Below are positions 1-12,535 of a stretch of 64,000 bases of DNA, piece by piece; position 1 is the first letter of the stretch; every line of letters begins with the position of its first letter. The position numbers and the translations under genes are program-made. Under the pieces are notes generated by a model. That model was not told where the DNA came from and did not search any database. It saw nothing but the letters and a program-made list of their open reading frames with translations. The stretch comes from Locusta migratoria (Eukaryota; Arthropoda; Insecta; Orthoptera; Acrididae), in NCBI GenBank assembly GCA_026315105.1, contig JAOYRU010002417.1, forward strand, positions 1 through 64,000. Reading direction: 5' to 3'.

Positions 1-695
1 AACTAATCTGTAGTGTTGCGACCTGAGCAGCAGTGTGGCCAGGGTGGCCCGTGCGGGTCGGTGGTGCAGCACCTGATGCTCCCTGGCCCATGGTAACTAT
101 ATACATCCAAAATCATCTGCTCCTTGAAATTAGGACTACTTTACCTAAACAAACGGCGAATAAAGTGGATTACCATATAGAAACAGGAAAAAATATCATT
201 TTGCGGAAAATGAATGTAGTGGCTGTAAGCGTCAAAAGCAGAGAAAACGCGATATACGCTATTTGAACTAATCTGTAGTGTTGCGACCTGAGCAGCAGTG
301 TGGCCAGGGCGGCCATTGCGGGTCGGTGGTGCAGCACCTGATGCTCACTGGCCAATGGTAACTATATACATCCAAAATCATCTGCTCCTTGAAATTATGA
401 CTACTTTACCTAAACAAACGGCGAATAAATTGGATTACCATATAGAAACAGGAAAAAATATCATTTTGCGGAAAAATGAATGTAGTGGCTGTAAGTGTCA
501 AAAGCAGTGAAAACGCGATATACGCTAGTCGAACTAATCTGTGGTGCTGTGGCCTGAGCAGCAGCGTGGCCAGGGCGGCCAGTGCGGGTCGGTGGTGCAG
601 CACCTGATGCTCCCTGGCCCATGGTAATTATATACATCCAAAATCATATGCTCATGAAATTATGACTACTTTACCTAAACAAACGGCGAATAAAG
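1..695. repeat. Segmental duplication, copy 1 (pairs with 2396-3091)
   Basis: Shares diagnostic variants with 2396-3091 at an offset of 2,395-2,396 bp, which is nine monomers: GGTGGCCCGTGCGG, GAAATTAGGAC, GGCCATTGCGGG, CTGGCCAATGG and ATGCTCATGAAATT. The offset changes by one because this copy lacks one A near position 210. Similarity falls to background near 695, where AAAGTGG here faces AAAATGG in the partner. It extends off the left edge, so the true length is unknown. Confidence 0.85.
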
Positions 696-829
696 TGGAT
701 TACCATGTAGAAAACAGGAAAAAATATCATTTTGCGGAAAAATGAATGTTGTGGCTGTAAGTGTCAAAAGCAGTGAAAACGCGATATACGCTAGTCGAAC
801 TAATCTGTGGTGCTGTGGCCTGAGCAGCA

Positions 830-1095
830 GTGTGGCCAGGGAGGCCAGTGCGGGTCGGTGGTGCAGCACCTGATGCTCACTGGCCCATGGTATCTATATA
901 CATCCAAAATCATCTGCTCCTTGAAATTATGACCACTTTACCTAAACAAACGGCAAATAAAATGAATTACAATATAGAAACAGGAAAAAATATCATTTTG
1001 CGGATAAATGAATGTAGTGGCTGTAAGCGTCAAAAGCAGAGAAAACGCGATATACGCCAGTTGAACTAATCTGTGGTGCTGTGGCCTGAGCAGCA
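830..1095. repeat. Chimeric monomer (TTGCGACC subfamily to main family)
   Basis: The unit carries the subfamily markers TGTAAGCGTC, GCAGAGAAAACG and CCAGTTGAAC, then switches to the main-family GTGGTGCTGTGGCC. The switch lies between the last subfamily base at 1062 and the first main-family base at 1075, inside the shared GAACTAATCTGT. It is the only copy of the CCAGTTGAAC unit not followed by its usual partner. Confidence 0.8.
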
Positions 1096-2161
1096 GTGTG
1101 GCCAGGGCGGCCAGTGCGGGTCGGTCGTGCAGCACCTGATGCTCCCTGGCCCTTGGTAACTATATACATCCAAAATCATCTGCTCCTTGAAATTATGACT
1201 ATTTTACCTAAACAAACGGCGAATAAATTGGATTACCATATAGAAACAGGAAAAGATATCATTTTGCCGAAAGATGATTGTAGTGGCTGTAAGTGTCAAA
1301 AGCAGTGAAAACGCGATATACGCTAGTCGAACCAATCTGTGGTGCTGTGGTCTGAGCAGCAGTGTGGCCAGGGCGGCCAGTGCGGGTCGGTCATGCAGCA
1401 CCTGATGCTCCCTGGCCCATGGTAACTATATACATCCAAAATCATCTGCTCCTTGAAATTATGACTATTCTATCTAAACAAACGGCGAATAAATTGGATT
1501 ACCATATAGAAACAGGAAAAAATATCATTTTGCGGAAAAAATGAATGTAGTGGCTGTAAGTGTCAAAAGCACTGAAAACGCGATATACGCTAGTCGAACT
1601 AATCTGTGGTGCTGTGGCCTGAGCAGCAGTGTGGCCAGGGCGGCCAGTGCGGGTCGGTCGTGCAGCACCTGATGCTCCCTGGCCCATGGTAACTATATAC
1701 ATCCAAAATCCTCTGCTCCTTGAAATTATGACTACTTTACCTAAACAAACGGCGAATAAAGTGGATTACCATATAGAAACCGGAAAAAAATATCATTTTG
1801 CGGATAAATGAATGTAGTGGCTGTAAGTGTCAAAAGCAGTGAATACGCGATATACGCTAGTCGAACTAATCTGTGGTGCTGTGGCCTGAGCAGCAGTGTG
1901 GCCCGGGCGGCCAGTGTGGGTCGGTGGTGCAGCACCTGATGCTCCCGGGCCCATGGTAACTATATACATCCAAAATCAACTGCTCCTTAAAATTATGTCT
2001 ACTTTACCTAAACAAACGGCGAATAAAGTGGATTACCATATAGAAACAGGAAAAAATATCATTTTGCGGAAAAATGAATGTAGTGGCTGTAAGTGTCAAA
2101 AGGAGTGAAAACGCGATATACGCTAGTCGAACTAATCTGTGGTGCTGTGGCCTGAGCATCA

Positions 2162-2693
2162 GTGTAGCCAGGGCGGCCAGTGCGGGTCGGTCGTGCAGCA
2201 CCTGATGCTCCCTGGCCCATGGTAACTATATACATCCAAAATCATCTGCTACTTGAAATTATGAATAATTTACATAAACAAACGGGGAATAAAGTGCATT
2301 ACCATATAGAAACAGGAAAAAATATATTTTTGCGGAAAAATGAATGTAGTGGCTGTAAGCGTCAAAAGCAGAGAAAACGCGATATACGCCAGTTGAACTA
2401 ATCTGTAGTGTTGCGACCTGAGCAGCAGTGTGGCCAGGGTGGCCCGTGCGGGTCGGTGGTGCAGCACCTGATGCTCCCTGGCCCATGGTAACTATATACA
2501 TCCAAAATCATCTGCTCCTTGAAATTAGGACTACTTTACCTAAACAAACGGCGAATAAAGTGGATTACCATATAGAAACAGGAAAAAATATCATTTTGCG
2601 GAAAAATGAATGTAGTGGCTGTAAGCGTCAAAAGCAGAGAAAACGCGATATACGCTATTTGAACTAATCTGTAGTGTTGCGACCTGAGCAGCA
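2162..2693. repeat. TTGCGACC subfamily heterodimer
   Basis: Two adjacent divergent monomers (2162-2427 and 2428-2693). Both carry TGTAAGCGTC, GCAGAGAAAACG and GTAGTGTTGCGACC where the main family has TGTAAGTGTC, GCAGTGAAAACG and GTGGTGCTGTGGCC. The first ends its AT-rich part with CCAGTTGAAC, the second with CTATTTGAAC. The same ordered pair recurs at 3757-4288, 17055-17586 and, slightly changed, 38996-39529. The partial pair at 1-297 fits as well. Confidence 0.9.
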
Positions 2694-3091
2694 GTGTGGC
2701 CAGGGCGGCCATTGCGGGTCGGTGGTGCAGCACCTGATGCTCACTGGCCAATGGTAACTATATACATCCAAAATCATCTGCTCCTTGAAATTATGACTAC
2801 TTTACCTAAACAAACGGCGAATAAATTGGATTACCATATAGAAACAGGAAAAAATATCATTTTGCGGAAAAATGAATGTAGTGGCTGTAAGTGTCAAAAG
2901 CAGTGAAAACGCGATATACGCTAGTCGAACTAATCTGTGGTGCTGTGGCCTGAGCAGCAGCGTGGCCAGGGCGGCCAGTGCGGGTCGGTATTGCAGCACC
3001 TGATGCTCCCTGGCCCATGGTAATTATATACATCCAAAATCATATGCTCATGAAATTATGACTACTTTACCTAAACAAACGGCGAATAAAA
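2396..3091. repeat. Segmental duplication, copy 2 (pairs with 1-695)
   Basis: Partner of the block at the left edge, with the same ordered set of rare variants over about 2.6 monomers. The offset of nine monomers equals the full form of the HOR seen later at 26609-28994, but the monomer types differ, so this is a separate duplication. Confidence 0.85.
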
Positions 3092-3756
3092 TGGATTACC
3101 ATATAGATACAGGAAAAAATATCATTTTGCGGAAAAATGAATGTAGTGGCTGTAAGTGTTAAAAGCAGTGAAAACGCGATATACGCTAGTCGAACTAATC
3201 TGTGGTGCTTTGGCCTGAGCAGCAGTGTGGCCAGGGCGGCCAGTGCAAATCGGTCGTGCAGCACCTGATGCTCCCTGGCCCATGGTAACTATATACATCC
3301 AAAATCATCTGCTCCTTGAAATTATGACTACTTTACCTAAACAAACGGCGAATAAAGTGGATTACCATATAGAAACAGGAAAAAATATCATTTTGCGGAA
3401 AAATGAATGTAGTGGCTGTAAGTGTCAAAAGCAGTGAAAACGCGATATACGCTAGTCGAACTAATCTGTGGTGCTGTGGCCTGAGCAGCAGTGTGGCCAG
3501 GGCGGCCAGTGCGGGTCGGTGGTGCAGCACCTGATGCTCCCTGGCCCATGGTAATTATATACATCTAAAATCATATGCTCCTTGAAATTATGACTACTTT
3601 ACCTAAACAAACGGCGAATAAAATGAATTACCATATAGAAACAGGAAAAAATATCATTTTGCGGAAAAATGAATGTAGTGGCTGTAAGTGTCAAAAGCTG
3701 TGAAAATGCGATATACGCTAGTCGAACTAATCTGTGGTGCTGTGGCCTGAGCAGCA

Positions 3757-4288
3757 GTGTGGCCAGGGCAGCCAGTGCGGGTCGGTGGTGCAGCACCTGA
3801 TGCTCCCTGGCCCATGGTAACTATATACATCCAAAATCATCTGCTCCTTGAAATTATCACTACTTTACCTAAACAAACGGCGAATAAAGTGGATTACCAT
3901 ATAGAAACAGGAAAAAATATCATTTTGCGGAAAAATGAATGTAGTGGCTGTAAGCGTCAAAAGCAGAGAAAACGCGATATACGCCAGTTGAACTAATCTG
4001 TAGTGTTGCGACCTGAGCAGCAGTGTGGCCAGGGTGGCCAGTGCGGGTCGGTCGTGCAGCACCTGATGCTCCCTGGCCCATGGTAACTATATACATCCAA
4101 AATCATCTGCTCCTTGAAATTATGACTACTTTACCTAAACAAACGGCGAATAAAGTGGATTACCATATAGAAACAGGAAAAAATATCATTTTGCGGAAAA
4201 ATGAATGTAGTGGCTGTAAGCGTCAAAAGCAGAGAAATCGCGATATACGCTATTTGAACTAGTCTGTAGTGTTGCGACCTGAGCAGCA
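3757..4288. repeat. TTGCGACC subfamily heterodimer
   Basis: The same two-monomer arrangement as at 2162-2693: first unit ending CCAGTTGAAC, second ending CTATTTGAAC, both followed by GTAGTGTTGCGACC. The second unit has GAGAAATCGCG and GAACTAGTCTG as private changes. It is followed at 4289 by main-family monomers. Confidence 0.9.
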
Positions 4289-5087
4289 GTGTGGCCAGGG
4301 CGGCTAGTGCGGGTCGGTGGTGCAGCACCTGATGCTCCCTGGCCCTTGGTAACTATATACATCCAAAATCATCTGCTCCTTGAAATTATGACTATTTTAC
4401 ATAAACAAACGGCGAATAAATTGGATTACCATATAGAAACAGGAAAGAAGTATCATTTTGCGGATAAATGAATGTTGTGGCTGTAAGTGTCAAAAGCAGT
4501 GAAAACGCGATATACGCTAGTCGAACTAATCTGTGGTGCTGTGGCCTGAGCAGCAGTGTGGCCATTGCGGCCAGTGTGGGTCGGAGGTGCAGCACCTGAT
4601 GCTCCCTGGCCCATGGTAACTATATACATCCAAAATCATCTGCTCCTTGAAATTATGACTACTTTACCTAAACAAACGGCGAATAAATTGGATTACCATA
4701 TAGAAACAGGAAAAAAAATCATTTTGCGGAAAAATGAATGTAGTGGCTGTAAGTGTTAAAAGCAGTGAAAACGCGATATACGCTAGTCGAACTAATCTGT
4801 GGTGCTGTGGCCTGAGCAGCATTGTGGCCAGGGCGGCCAGTGCGGGTCGGTGGTGCAGCACCTGATGCTCCCTGGCCCATGGTAATTATATACATCCAAA
4901 ATCATCTGCTCCTTGAAATTATGACTACTTTACCTAAACAAACGGCGAATAAAATGAATTACCATATAGAAACAGGAAAAAATATCATTTTGCGGAAAAA
5001 TGAATGTAGTGGCTGTAAGTGTCAAAAGCAGTGAAAACGCGATATACGCTAGTCGAACTAATCTGTGGTGCTGTGGCCTGAGCAGCA

Positions 5088-6152
5088 GTGAGGCCAGGGC
5101 GGCCAGTGCGGGTCGGTGGTGCAGCACCTGATGCTCCCTGGCCCATGGTAACTATATACATCCAAAATCATCTGCTCCTTGAAATTATGACTACTTAACC
5201 TAAACAAACGGCGAATGAAGTGGATTACCATATAGAAACAGGAAAAAATATCATTTTGCGGAAAAAATGAATGTAGTGGCTGTAAGTGTCAAAAGCGGTG
5301 AAAACGCGATATACGCTAGTCGAACCAATCTGTGGTGCTGTGGTCTGAGCAGCAGTGTGGCCAGGGCGGCCAGTGCGGGTCTGTCATGTAGCACCTGATG
5401 CTCCCTGGCCCATGGTAACTATATGCATCCAAAATCATCTGCTCCTTGAAATTATGACTACTCTATCTAAACAAACGGCGAATAAATTGGATTACCATAT
5501 AGAAACAGGAAAGAATATCATTTTGCGGAAAAATGAATGTAGTGGCTGTAAGTGTCAAAAGCAGTGAAAACGCGATATACGCTACTCGAACTAATCTGTG
5601 GTGCTGTGGCCTGAGCAGCAGTGTGGCCAGGTCGGCCAGTGCGGGTCGGTCGTGCAGCACCTGATGCTCCCTGGCCCTTGGTAACTATATACATCCAAAA
5701 TCATCTGCTCCTTGAAATTATGAGGATTTTACCTAAACAAACGGCGAATAAATTGGATTACCATATAGAAACAGGAAAAAATATCATTTTGCGGATAAAT
5801 GAATGTTGTGGCTGTAAGTGTCAAAAGCAGTGAAAACGCGATATACGCTAGTCGAACTAATCTGTGGTGCTGTGGCCTGAGCAGCAGTGTGGCCATTGCG
5901 GTCAGTGTGGGTCGGTGGTGCAGCACCTGATGCTCCCTGGCCCATGGTAACTATATACATCCAAAATCATCTGCTCCTTGATATTATGACTACTTTACCT
6001 AAACAAACGGCGAATAAATTGGATTACCATATAGAAACAGGAAAAAATATCATTTTGCGGAAAAATGAATGTAGTGGCTGTAAGTGTCAAAAGCAGTGAA
6101 AACGCGATATACGCTAGTCGAACTAATCTGTGGTGCTGTGGCCTGAGCAGCA
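5088..6152. repeat. 4-mer HOR copy (1,065 bp)
   Basis: Four monomers beginning with the GTGAGGCCAGG/CTTAACCTAAAC unit and followed by the three core types. It is one base longer than 4 x 266 because of an extra A near 5267. The block at 6153 repeats the same four types in the same order. Confidence 0.85.
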
Positions 6153-7216
6153 GTGAGGCCAGGGCGGCCAGTGCGGGTCGGTGGTGCAGCACCTGATGCT
6201 CCCTGGCCCATGGTAACTATATACATCCAAAATCATCTGCTCCTTGAAATTATGACTACTTAACCTAAACAAACGGCGAATAAAGTGGATTACCATATAG
6301 AAACAGGAAAAAATATCATTTTGCGGAAAAATGAATGTAGTGGCTGTAAGTGTCAAAAGCGGTGAAAACGCGATATACGCTAGTCGAACCAATCTGTGGT
6401 GCTGTGGTCTGAGCAGCAGTGTGGCCAGGGCGGCCAGTGCGGGTCTGTCATGTAGCACCTGATGCTCCCTGGCCCATGGTAACTATATGCATCCAAAATC
6501 ATCTGCTCCTTGAAATTATGACTACTCTATCTAAACAAACGGCGAATAAATTGGATTACCATATAGAAACAGGAAAAAATATCATTTTGCGGAAAAATGA
6601 ATGTAGTGGCTGTAAGTGTCAAAAGCAGTGAAAACGCGATATACGCTACTCGAACTAATCTGTGGTGCTGTGGCCTGAGCAGCAGTGTGGCCAGGTCGGC
6701 CAGTGCGGGTCGGTCGTGCAGCACCTGATGCTCCCTGGCCCTTGGTAACTATATACATCCAAAATCATCTGCTCCTTGAAATTATGACGATTTTACCTAA
6801 ACAAACGGCGAATAAATTGGATTACCATATAGAAACAGGAAAAAATATCATTTTGCGGATAAATGAATGTTGTGGCTGTAAGTGTCAAAAGCAGTGAAAA
6901 CGCGATATACGCTAGTCGAACTAATCTGTGGTGCTGTGGCCTGAGCAGCAGTGTGGCCATTGCGGCCAGTGTGGGTCGGTGGTGCAGCACCTGATGCTCC
7001 CTGGCCCATGGTAACTATATACATCCAAAATCATCTGCTCCTTGATATTATGACTACTTTACCTAAACAAACGGCGAATAAATTGGATTACCATATAGAA
7101 ACAGGAAAAAATATCATTTTGCGGAAAAATGAATGTAGTGGCTGTAAGTGTTAAAAGCAGTGAAAACGCGATATACGCTAGTCGAACTAATCTGTGGTGT
7201 TGTGGCCTGAGCAGCA
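6153..7216. repeat. 4-mer HOR copy (1,064 bp)
   Basis: Second consecutive 4-mer with the GTGAGGCCAGG spacer. It shares the rare TATATGCATCC variant and the GGTCTGTCATGTAGC marker with 5088-6152. It is followed by the TAAAATGAATTACC unit instead of a third identical copy. Confidence 0.85.
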
Positions 7217-8279
7217 TTGTGGCCAGGGCGGCCAGTGCGGGTCGGTGGTGCAGCACCTGATGCTCCCTGGCCCATGGTAATTATATACATCCAAAATCAT
7301 CTGCTCCTTGAAATTATGACTACTTTACCTAAACAAACGGCGAATAAAATGAATTACCATATAGAAACAGGAAAAAATATCATTTTGCGGAAAAATGAAT
7401 GTAGTGGCTGTAAGTGTCAAAAGCAGTGAAAACGCGATATACGCTAGTCGAACTAATCTGTGGTGCTGTGGCCTGAGCAGCAGTGTGGCCAGGGCGGCCA
7501 GTGCGGGTCGGTGGTGCAGCACCTGATGCTCCCTGGCCCATGGTAACTATATACATCCAAAATCATCTACTCCTTGAAATTATGACTACTTTACCTAAAC
7601 AAACATCGAATAAAGTGGATTACCATATAGAAACAGGAAAAAATATCATTTTGCGGAAAAATGAATGTAGTGGCTGTAAGTGTCAAAAGCAGTGAAAATG
7701 CGATATACGCTAGTCGAACTAATCTGTGGTGCTGTGGTCTGAGCAGCAGTGTGGCCAGGGCGGCCAGTGCGGGTCTGTCATGCAGCACCTGATGCTCCCT
7801 GGCCCATGGTAACTATATACATCCAAAATCATCTGCTCCTTGAAATTATGACTACTCTATCTAAACAAACGGCGAATAAATTGGATTACCATATAGAAAC
7901 AGGAAAAAATATCATTTTGCGGAAAAATGAATGTAGTGGCTGTAAGTGTCAAAAGCACTGAAAACGCGATATACGCTAGTCGAACTAATCTGTGGTGCTG
8001 TGGCCTGAGCAGCATTGTGGCCAGGGCGGCCAGTGCGGGTCGGTGGTGCAGCACCTGATGCTCCCTGGCCCATGGTAATTATATACATCCAAAATCATCT
8101 GCTCATGAAATTATGACTACTTTACCTAAACAAACGGCGAATAAAATGAATTACCATATAGAAACAGGAAAAAATATCATTTTGCGGAAAAATGAATGTA
8201 GTGGCTGTAAGTGTCAAAAGCAGTGAAAACGCGATATATGCTAGTCGAACTAATCTGTGGTGCTGTGGCCTGAGCAGCA

Positions 8280-9609
8280 GTGAGGCCAGGGCGGCCAGTG
8301 CGGGTCGGAGGTGCAGCACCTGATGCTCCCTGGCCCATGGTAACTATATACATCCAAAATCATCTGCTCCTTGAAATTATGACTACTTAACCTAAACAAA
8401 CGGCGAATAAAGTGGATTACCATATAGAAACAGGAAAAAATATCATTTTGCGGAAAAATGAATGTAGTGGCTGTAAGTGTCAAAAGCGGTGAAAACGCGA
8501 TATACGCTAGTCGAACCAATCTGTGGTGCTGTGGTCTGAGCAGCAGTGTGGCCAGGGCGGCCAGTGCGGGTCTGTCATGTAGCACCTGATGCTCCCTGGC
8601 CCATGGTAACTATATGCATCCAAAATCATCTGCTCCTTGAAATTATGACTACTCTATCTAAACAAACGGCGAATAAATTGGATTACCATATAGAAACAGG
8701 AAAAAATATCATTTTGCGGAAAAATGAATGTAGTGGCTGTAAGTGTCAAAAGCAGTGAAAACGCGATATACGCTACTCGAACTAATCTGTGGTGCTGTGG
8801 CCTGAGCAGCAGTGTGGCCAGGTCGGCCAGTGCGGGTCGGTCGTGCAGCACCTGATGCTCCCTGGCCCTTGGTAACTATATACATCCAAAATCATCTGCT
8901 CCTTGAAATTATGACGATTTTACCTAAACAAACGGCGAATAAATTGGATTACCATATAGAAACAGGAAAAAATATCATTTTGCGGATAAATGAATGTTGT
9001 GGCTGTAAGTGTCAAAAGCAGTGAAAACGCGATATACGCTAGTCGAACTAATCTGTGGTGCTGTGGCCTGAGCAGCAGTGTGGCCATTGCGGTCAGTGTG
9101 GGTCGGTGGTGCAGCACCTGATGCTCCCTGGCCCATGGTAACTATATACATCCAAAATCATCTGCTCCTTGATATTATGACTACTTTACCTAAACAAACG
9201 GCGAATAAATTGGATTACCATATAGAAACAGGAAAAAATATCATTTTGCGGAAAAATGAATGTAGTGGCTGTAAGTGTCAAAAGCAGTGAATACGCGATA
9301 TACGCTAGTCGAACTAATCTGTGGTGCTGTGGCCTGTGCAGCATTGTGGCCAGGGCGGCCAGTGCGGGTCGGTGGTGCAGCACCTGATGCTCCCTGGCCC
9401 ATGGTAATTAAATACATCCAAAATCATCTGCTCCTTGAAATTATGACTACTTTACCTAAACAAACGGCGAATAAAATGAATTACCATATAGAAACAGGAA
9501 AAAATATCATTTTGCGGAAAAATGAATGTAGTGGCTGTAAGTGTCAAAAGCAGTGAAAACGCGATATACGCTAGTCGAACTAATCTGTGGTGCTGTGGCC
9601 TGAGCAGCA
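8280..9609. repeat. 5-mer HOR copy (1,330 bp)
   Basis: Five monomers: GTGAGGCCAGG/CTTAACC spacer, GGTCTGTCATGTAGC unit, CCCTTGGTAAC unit, GGCCATTGCGG unit, then a TAAAATGAATTACC unit. The last has the private change GGTAATTAAATAC and GGCCTGTGCAGC. It is followed at once by a second copy of the same order. Confidence 0.88.
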
Positions 9610-10939
9610 GTGAGGCCAGGGCGGCCAGTGCGGGTCGGTGGTGCAGCACCTGATGCTCCCTGGCCCATGGTAACTATATACATCCAAAATCATCTGCTCC
9701 TTGAAATTATGACTACTTAACCTAAACAAACGGCGAATAAAGTGGATTACCATATAGAAACAGGAAAAAATATCATTTTGCGGAAAAATGAATGTAGTGG
9801 CTGTAAGTGTCAAAAGCGGTGAAAACGCGATATACGCTAGTCGAACCAATCTGTGGTGCTGTGGTCTGAGCAGCAGTGTGGCCAGGGCGGCCAGTGCGGG
9901 TCTGTCATGTAGCACCTGATGCTCCCTGGCCCATGGTAACTATATGCATCCAAAATCATCTGCTCCTTGAAATTATGACTACTCTATCTAAACAAACGGC
10001 GAATAAATTGGATTACCATATAGAAACAGGAAAAAATATCATTTTGCGGAAAAATGAATGTAGTGGCTGTAAGTGTCAAAAGCAGTGAAAACGCGATATA
10101 CGCTACTCGAACTAATCTGTGGTGCTGTGGCCTGAGCAGCAGTGTGGCCAGGTCGGCCAGTGCGGGTCGGTCGTGCAGCACCTGATGCTCCCTGGCCCTT
10201 GGTAACTATATACATCCAAAATCATCTGCTCCTTGAAATTATGACGATTTTACCTAAACAAACGGCGAATAAATTGGATTACCATATAGAAACAGGAAAA
10301 AATATCATTTTGCGGATAAATGAATGTTGTGGCTGTAAGTGTCAAAAGCAGTGAAAACGCGATATACGCTAGTCGAACTAATCTGTGGTGCTGTGGCCTG
10401 AGCAGCAGTGTGGCCATTGCGGCCAGTGTGGGTCGGTGGTGCAGCACCTGATGCTCCCTGGCCCATGGTAACTATATACATCCAAAATCATCTCCTCCTT
10501 GATATTATGACTACTTTACCTAAACATACGGCGAATAAATTGGATTACCATATAGAAACAGGAAAAAATATCATTTTGCGGAAAAATGAATGTAGTGGCT
10601 GTAAGTGTTAAAAGCAGTGAAAACGCGATATACGCTAGTCGAACTAATCTGTGGTGCTGTGGCCTGAGCAGCATTGTGGCCAGGGCGGCCAGTGCGGGTC
10701 GGTGGTGCAGCACCTGATGCTCCCTGGCCCATGGTAATTATATACATCCAAAATCATCTGCTCCTTGAAATTATGACTACTTTACCTAAACAAACGGCGA
10801 ATAAAATGAATTACCATATAGAAACAGGAAAAAATATCATTTTGCGGAAAAATGAATGTAGTGGCTGTAAGTGTCAAAAGCAGTGAAAACGCGATATACG
10901 CTAGTCGAACTAATCTGTGGTGCTGTGGCCTGAGCAGCA
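9610..10939. repeat. 5-mer HOR copy (1,330 bp)
   Basis: Tandem repeat of the 8280-9609 block with only sparse substitutions, for example CATCTCCTCC and AAACATACGG in the fourth monomer. The two copies have exactly the same length. Confidence 0.88.
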
Positions 10940-12535
10940 GTGTGGCCAGGGCGGCCAGTGCGGGTCGGTGGTGCAGCACCTGATGCTCCCTGGCCCATGG
11001 TAACTATATACATCCAAAATCATCTACTCCTTGAAATTATGACTACTTTACCTAAACAAACATCGAATAAAGTGGATTACCACATAGAAACAGGAAAAAA
11101 TATCATTTTGCGGAAAAATGAATGTAGTGGCTGTAAGTGTCAAAAGCAGTGAAAATGCGATATACGCTAGTCGAACTAATCTGTGGTGCTGTGGTCTGAG
11201 CAGCAGTGTGGCCAGGGCGGCCAGTGCGGGTCTGTCATGCAGCACCTGATGCTCCCTGGCCCATGGTAACTATATATATCCAAAATCATCTGATCCTTGA
11301 AATTATGACTACTCTATCTAAACAAACGGCGAATAAATTGGATTACCATATAGAAACAGGAAAAAATATCATTTTGCGGAAAAATGAATGTAGTGGCTGT
11401 AAGTGTCAAAAGCACTGAAAATGCGATATACGCTAGTCGAACTAATCTGTGGTGCTGTGGCCTGAGCAGCAGTGTGGCCAGGGCGGCCAGTGCGGGTCGG
11501 TCGTGCAGCACATGATGCTCCCTCTCCCTTGGTAACTATATACATCCAAAATCATCTGCTCCTTGAAATTATGACTATTTTACCTAAACAAACGGCGAAT
11601 AAATTGGATTACCATATAGAAACAGGAAAAAATATCATTTTGCGGATAAATGAATGTTGTGGCTGTAAGTGTCAAAAGCAGTGAAAACGCGATATACGCT
11701 AGTCGAACTAATCTGTGGTGCTGTGGCCTGAGCAGCAGTGTGGCCATTGCGGCCAGTGTGGGTCGGTGGTGCAGCACCTGATGCTCCCTGGCCCATGGTA
11801 ACTATATACATCCAAAATCATCTGCTCCTTGAAATTATGACTACTTTACCTAAACAAACGGCGAATAAATTGGATTACCATATAGAAACAGGAAAAAATA
11901 TCATTTTGCGGAAAAATGAATGTAGTGGCTGTAAGTGTTAAAAGCAGTGAAAACGCGATATACGCTAGTCGAACTAATCTGTGGTGCTGTGGCCTGAGCA
12001 GCATTGTGGCCAGGGTGACCAGTGCGGGTCGGTGGTGCAGCACCTGATGCTCCCAGGCCCATGGTAACTATATACATAGAAAATCATCTGCTCCTTGAAA
12101 TTATGACTATTTTACCTAAACAAACGGCGAATAAATTGGATTACCATATAGAAACAGGAAAAAATATCATTTTGCGGATAAATGAATGTTGTGGCTGTAA
12201 GTGTCAAAAGCAGTGAAAACGCGATATACGCTAGTCGAACTAATCTGTGGTGCTGTGGCCTGAGCAGCAGTGTGGCCATTGCGGCCAGTGTGGGTCGGTG
12301 GTGCAGCACCTGATGCTCCCTGGCCCATGGTAACTATATACATCCAAAATCATCTGCTCCTTGAAATTATGACTACTTTACCTAAACAAACGGCGAATAA
12401 ATTGGATTACCATATAGAAACAGGAAAAAATATCATTTTGCGGAAAAATGAATGTAGTGGCTGTAAGTGTTAAAAGCAGTGAAAACGCGATATACGCTAG
12501 TCGAACTAATCTGTGGTGCTGTGGCCTGAGCAGCA

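Larger units (their letters stand above)
1..4555. repeat. Mixed satellite domain with TTGCGACC heterodimers
   Basis: About 17 monomers without a regular short HOR. It contains the divergent TTGCGACC subfamily (33-297, 2162-2693, 3757-4288), a chimeric monomer (830-1095), and a 9-monomer offset duplication: bases 1 to about 695 match 2396 to about 3091. Several monomers carry small indels, such as the loss of one A near 210, the loss of one base in ATGCTCATGAAATT near 650 and 3045, and an extra A near 700. I see no gene in it. Confidence 0.85.

Noticed and set aside
64..100. CCATGG and TATATAC in each monomer as a gene promoter and start
   Set aside because: These are fixed parts of the repeat and no open frame of meaningful length follows. 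TATATA is expected in AT-rich DNA.
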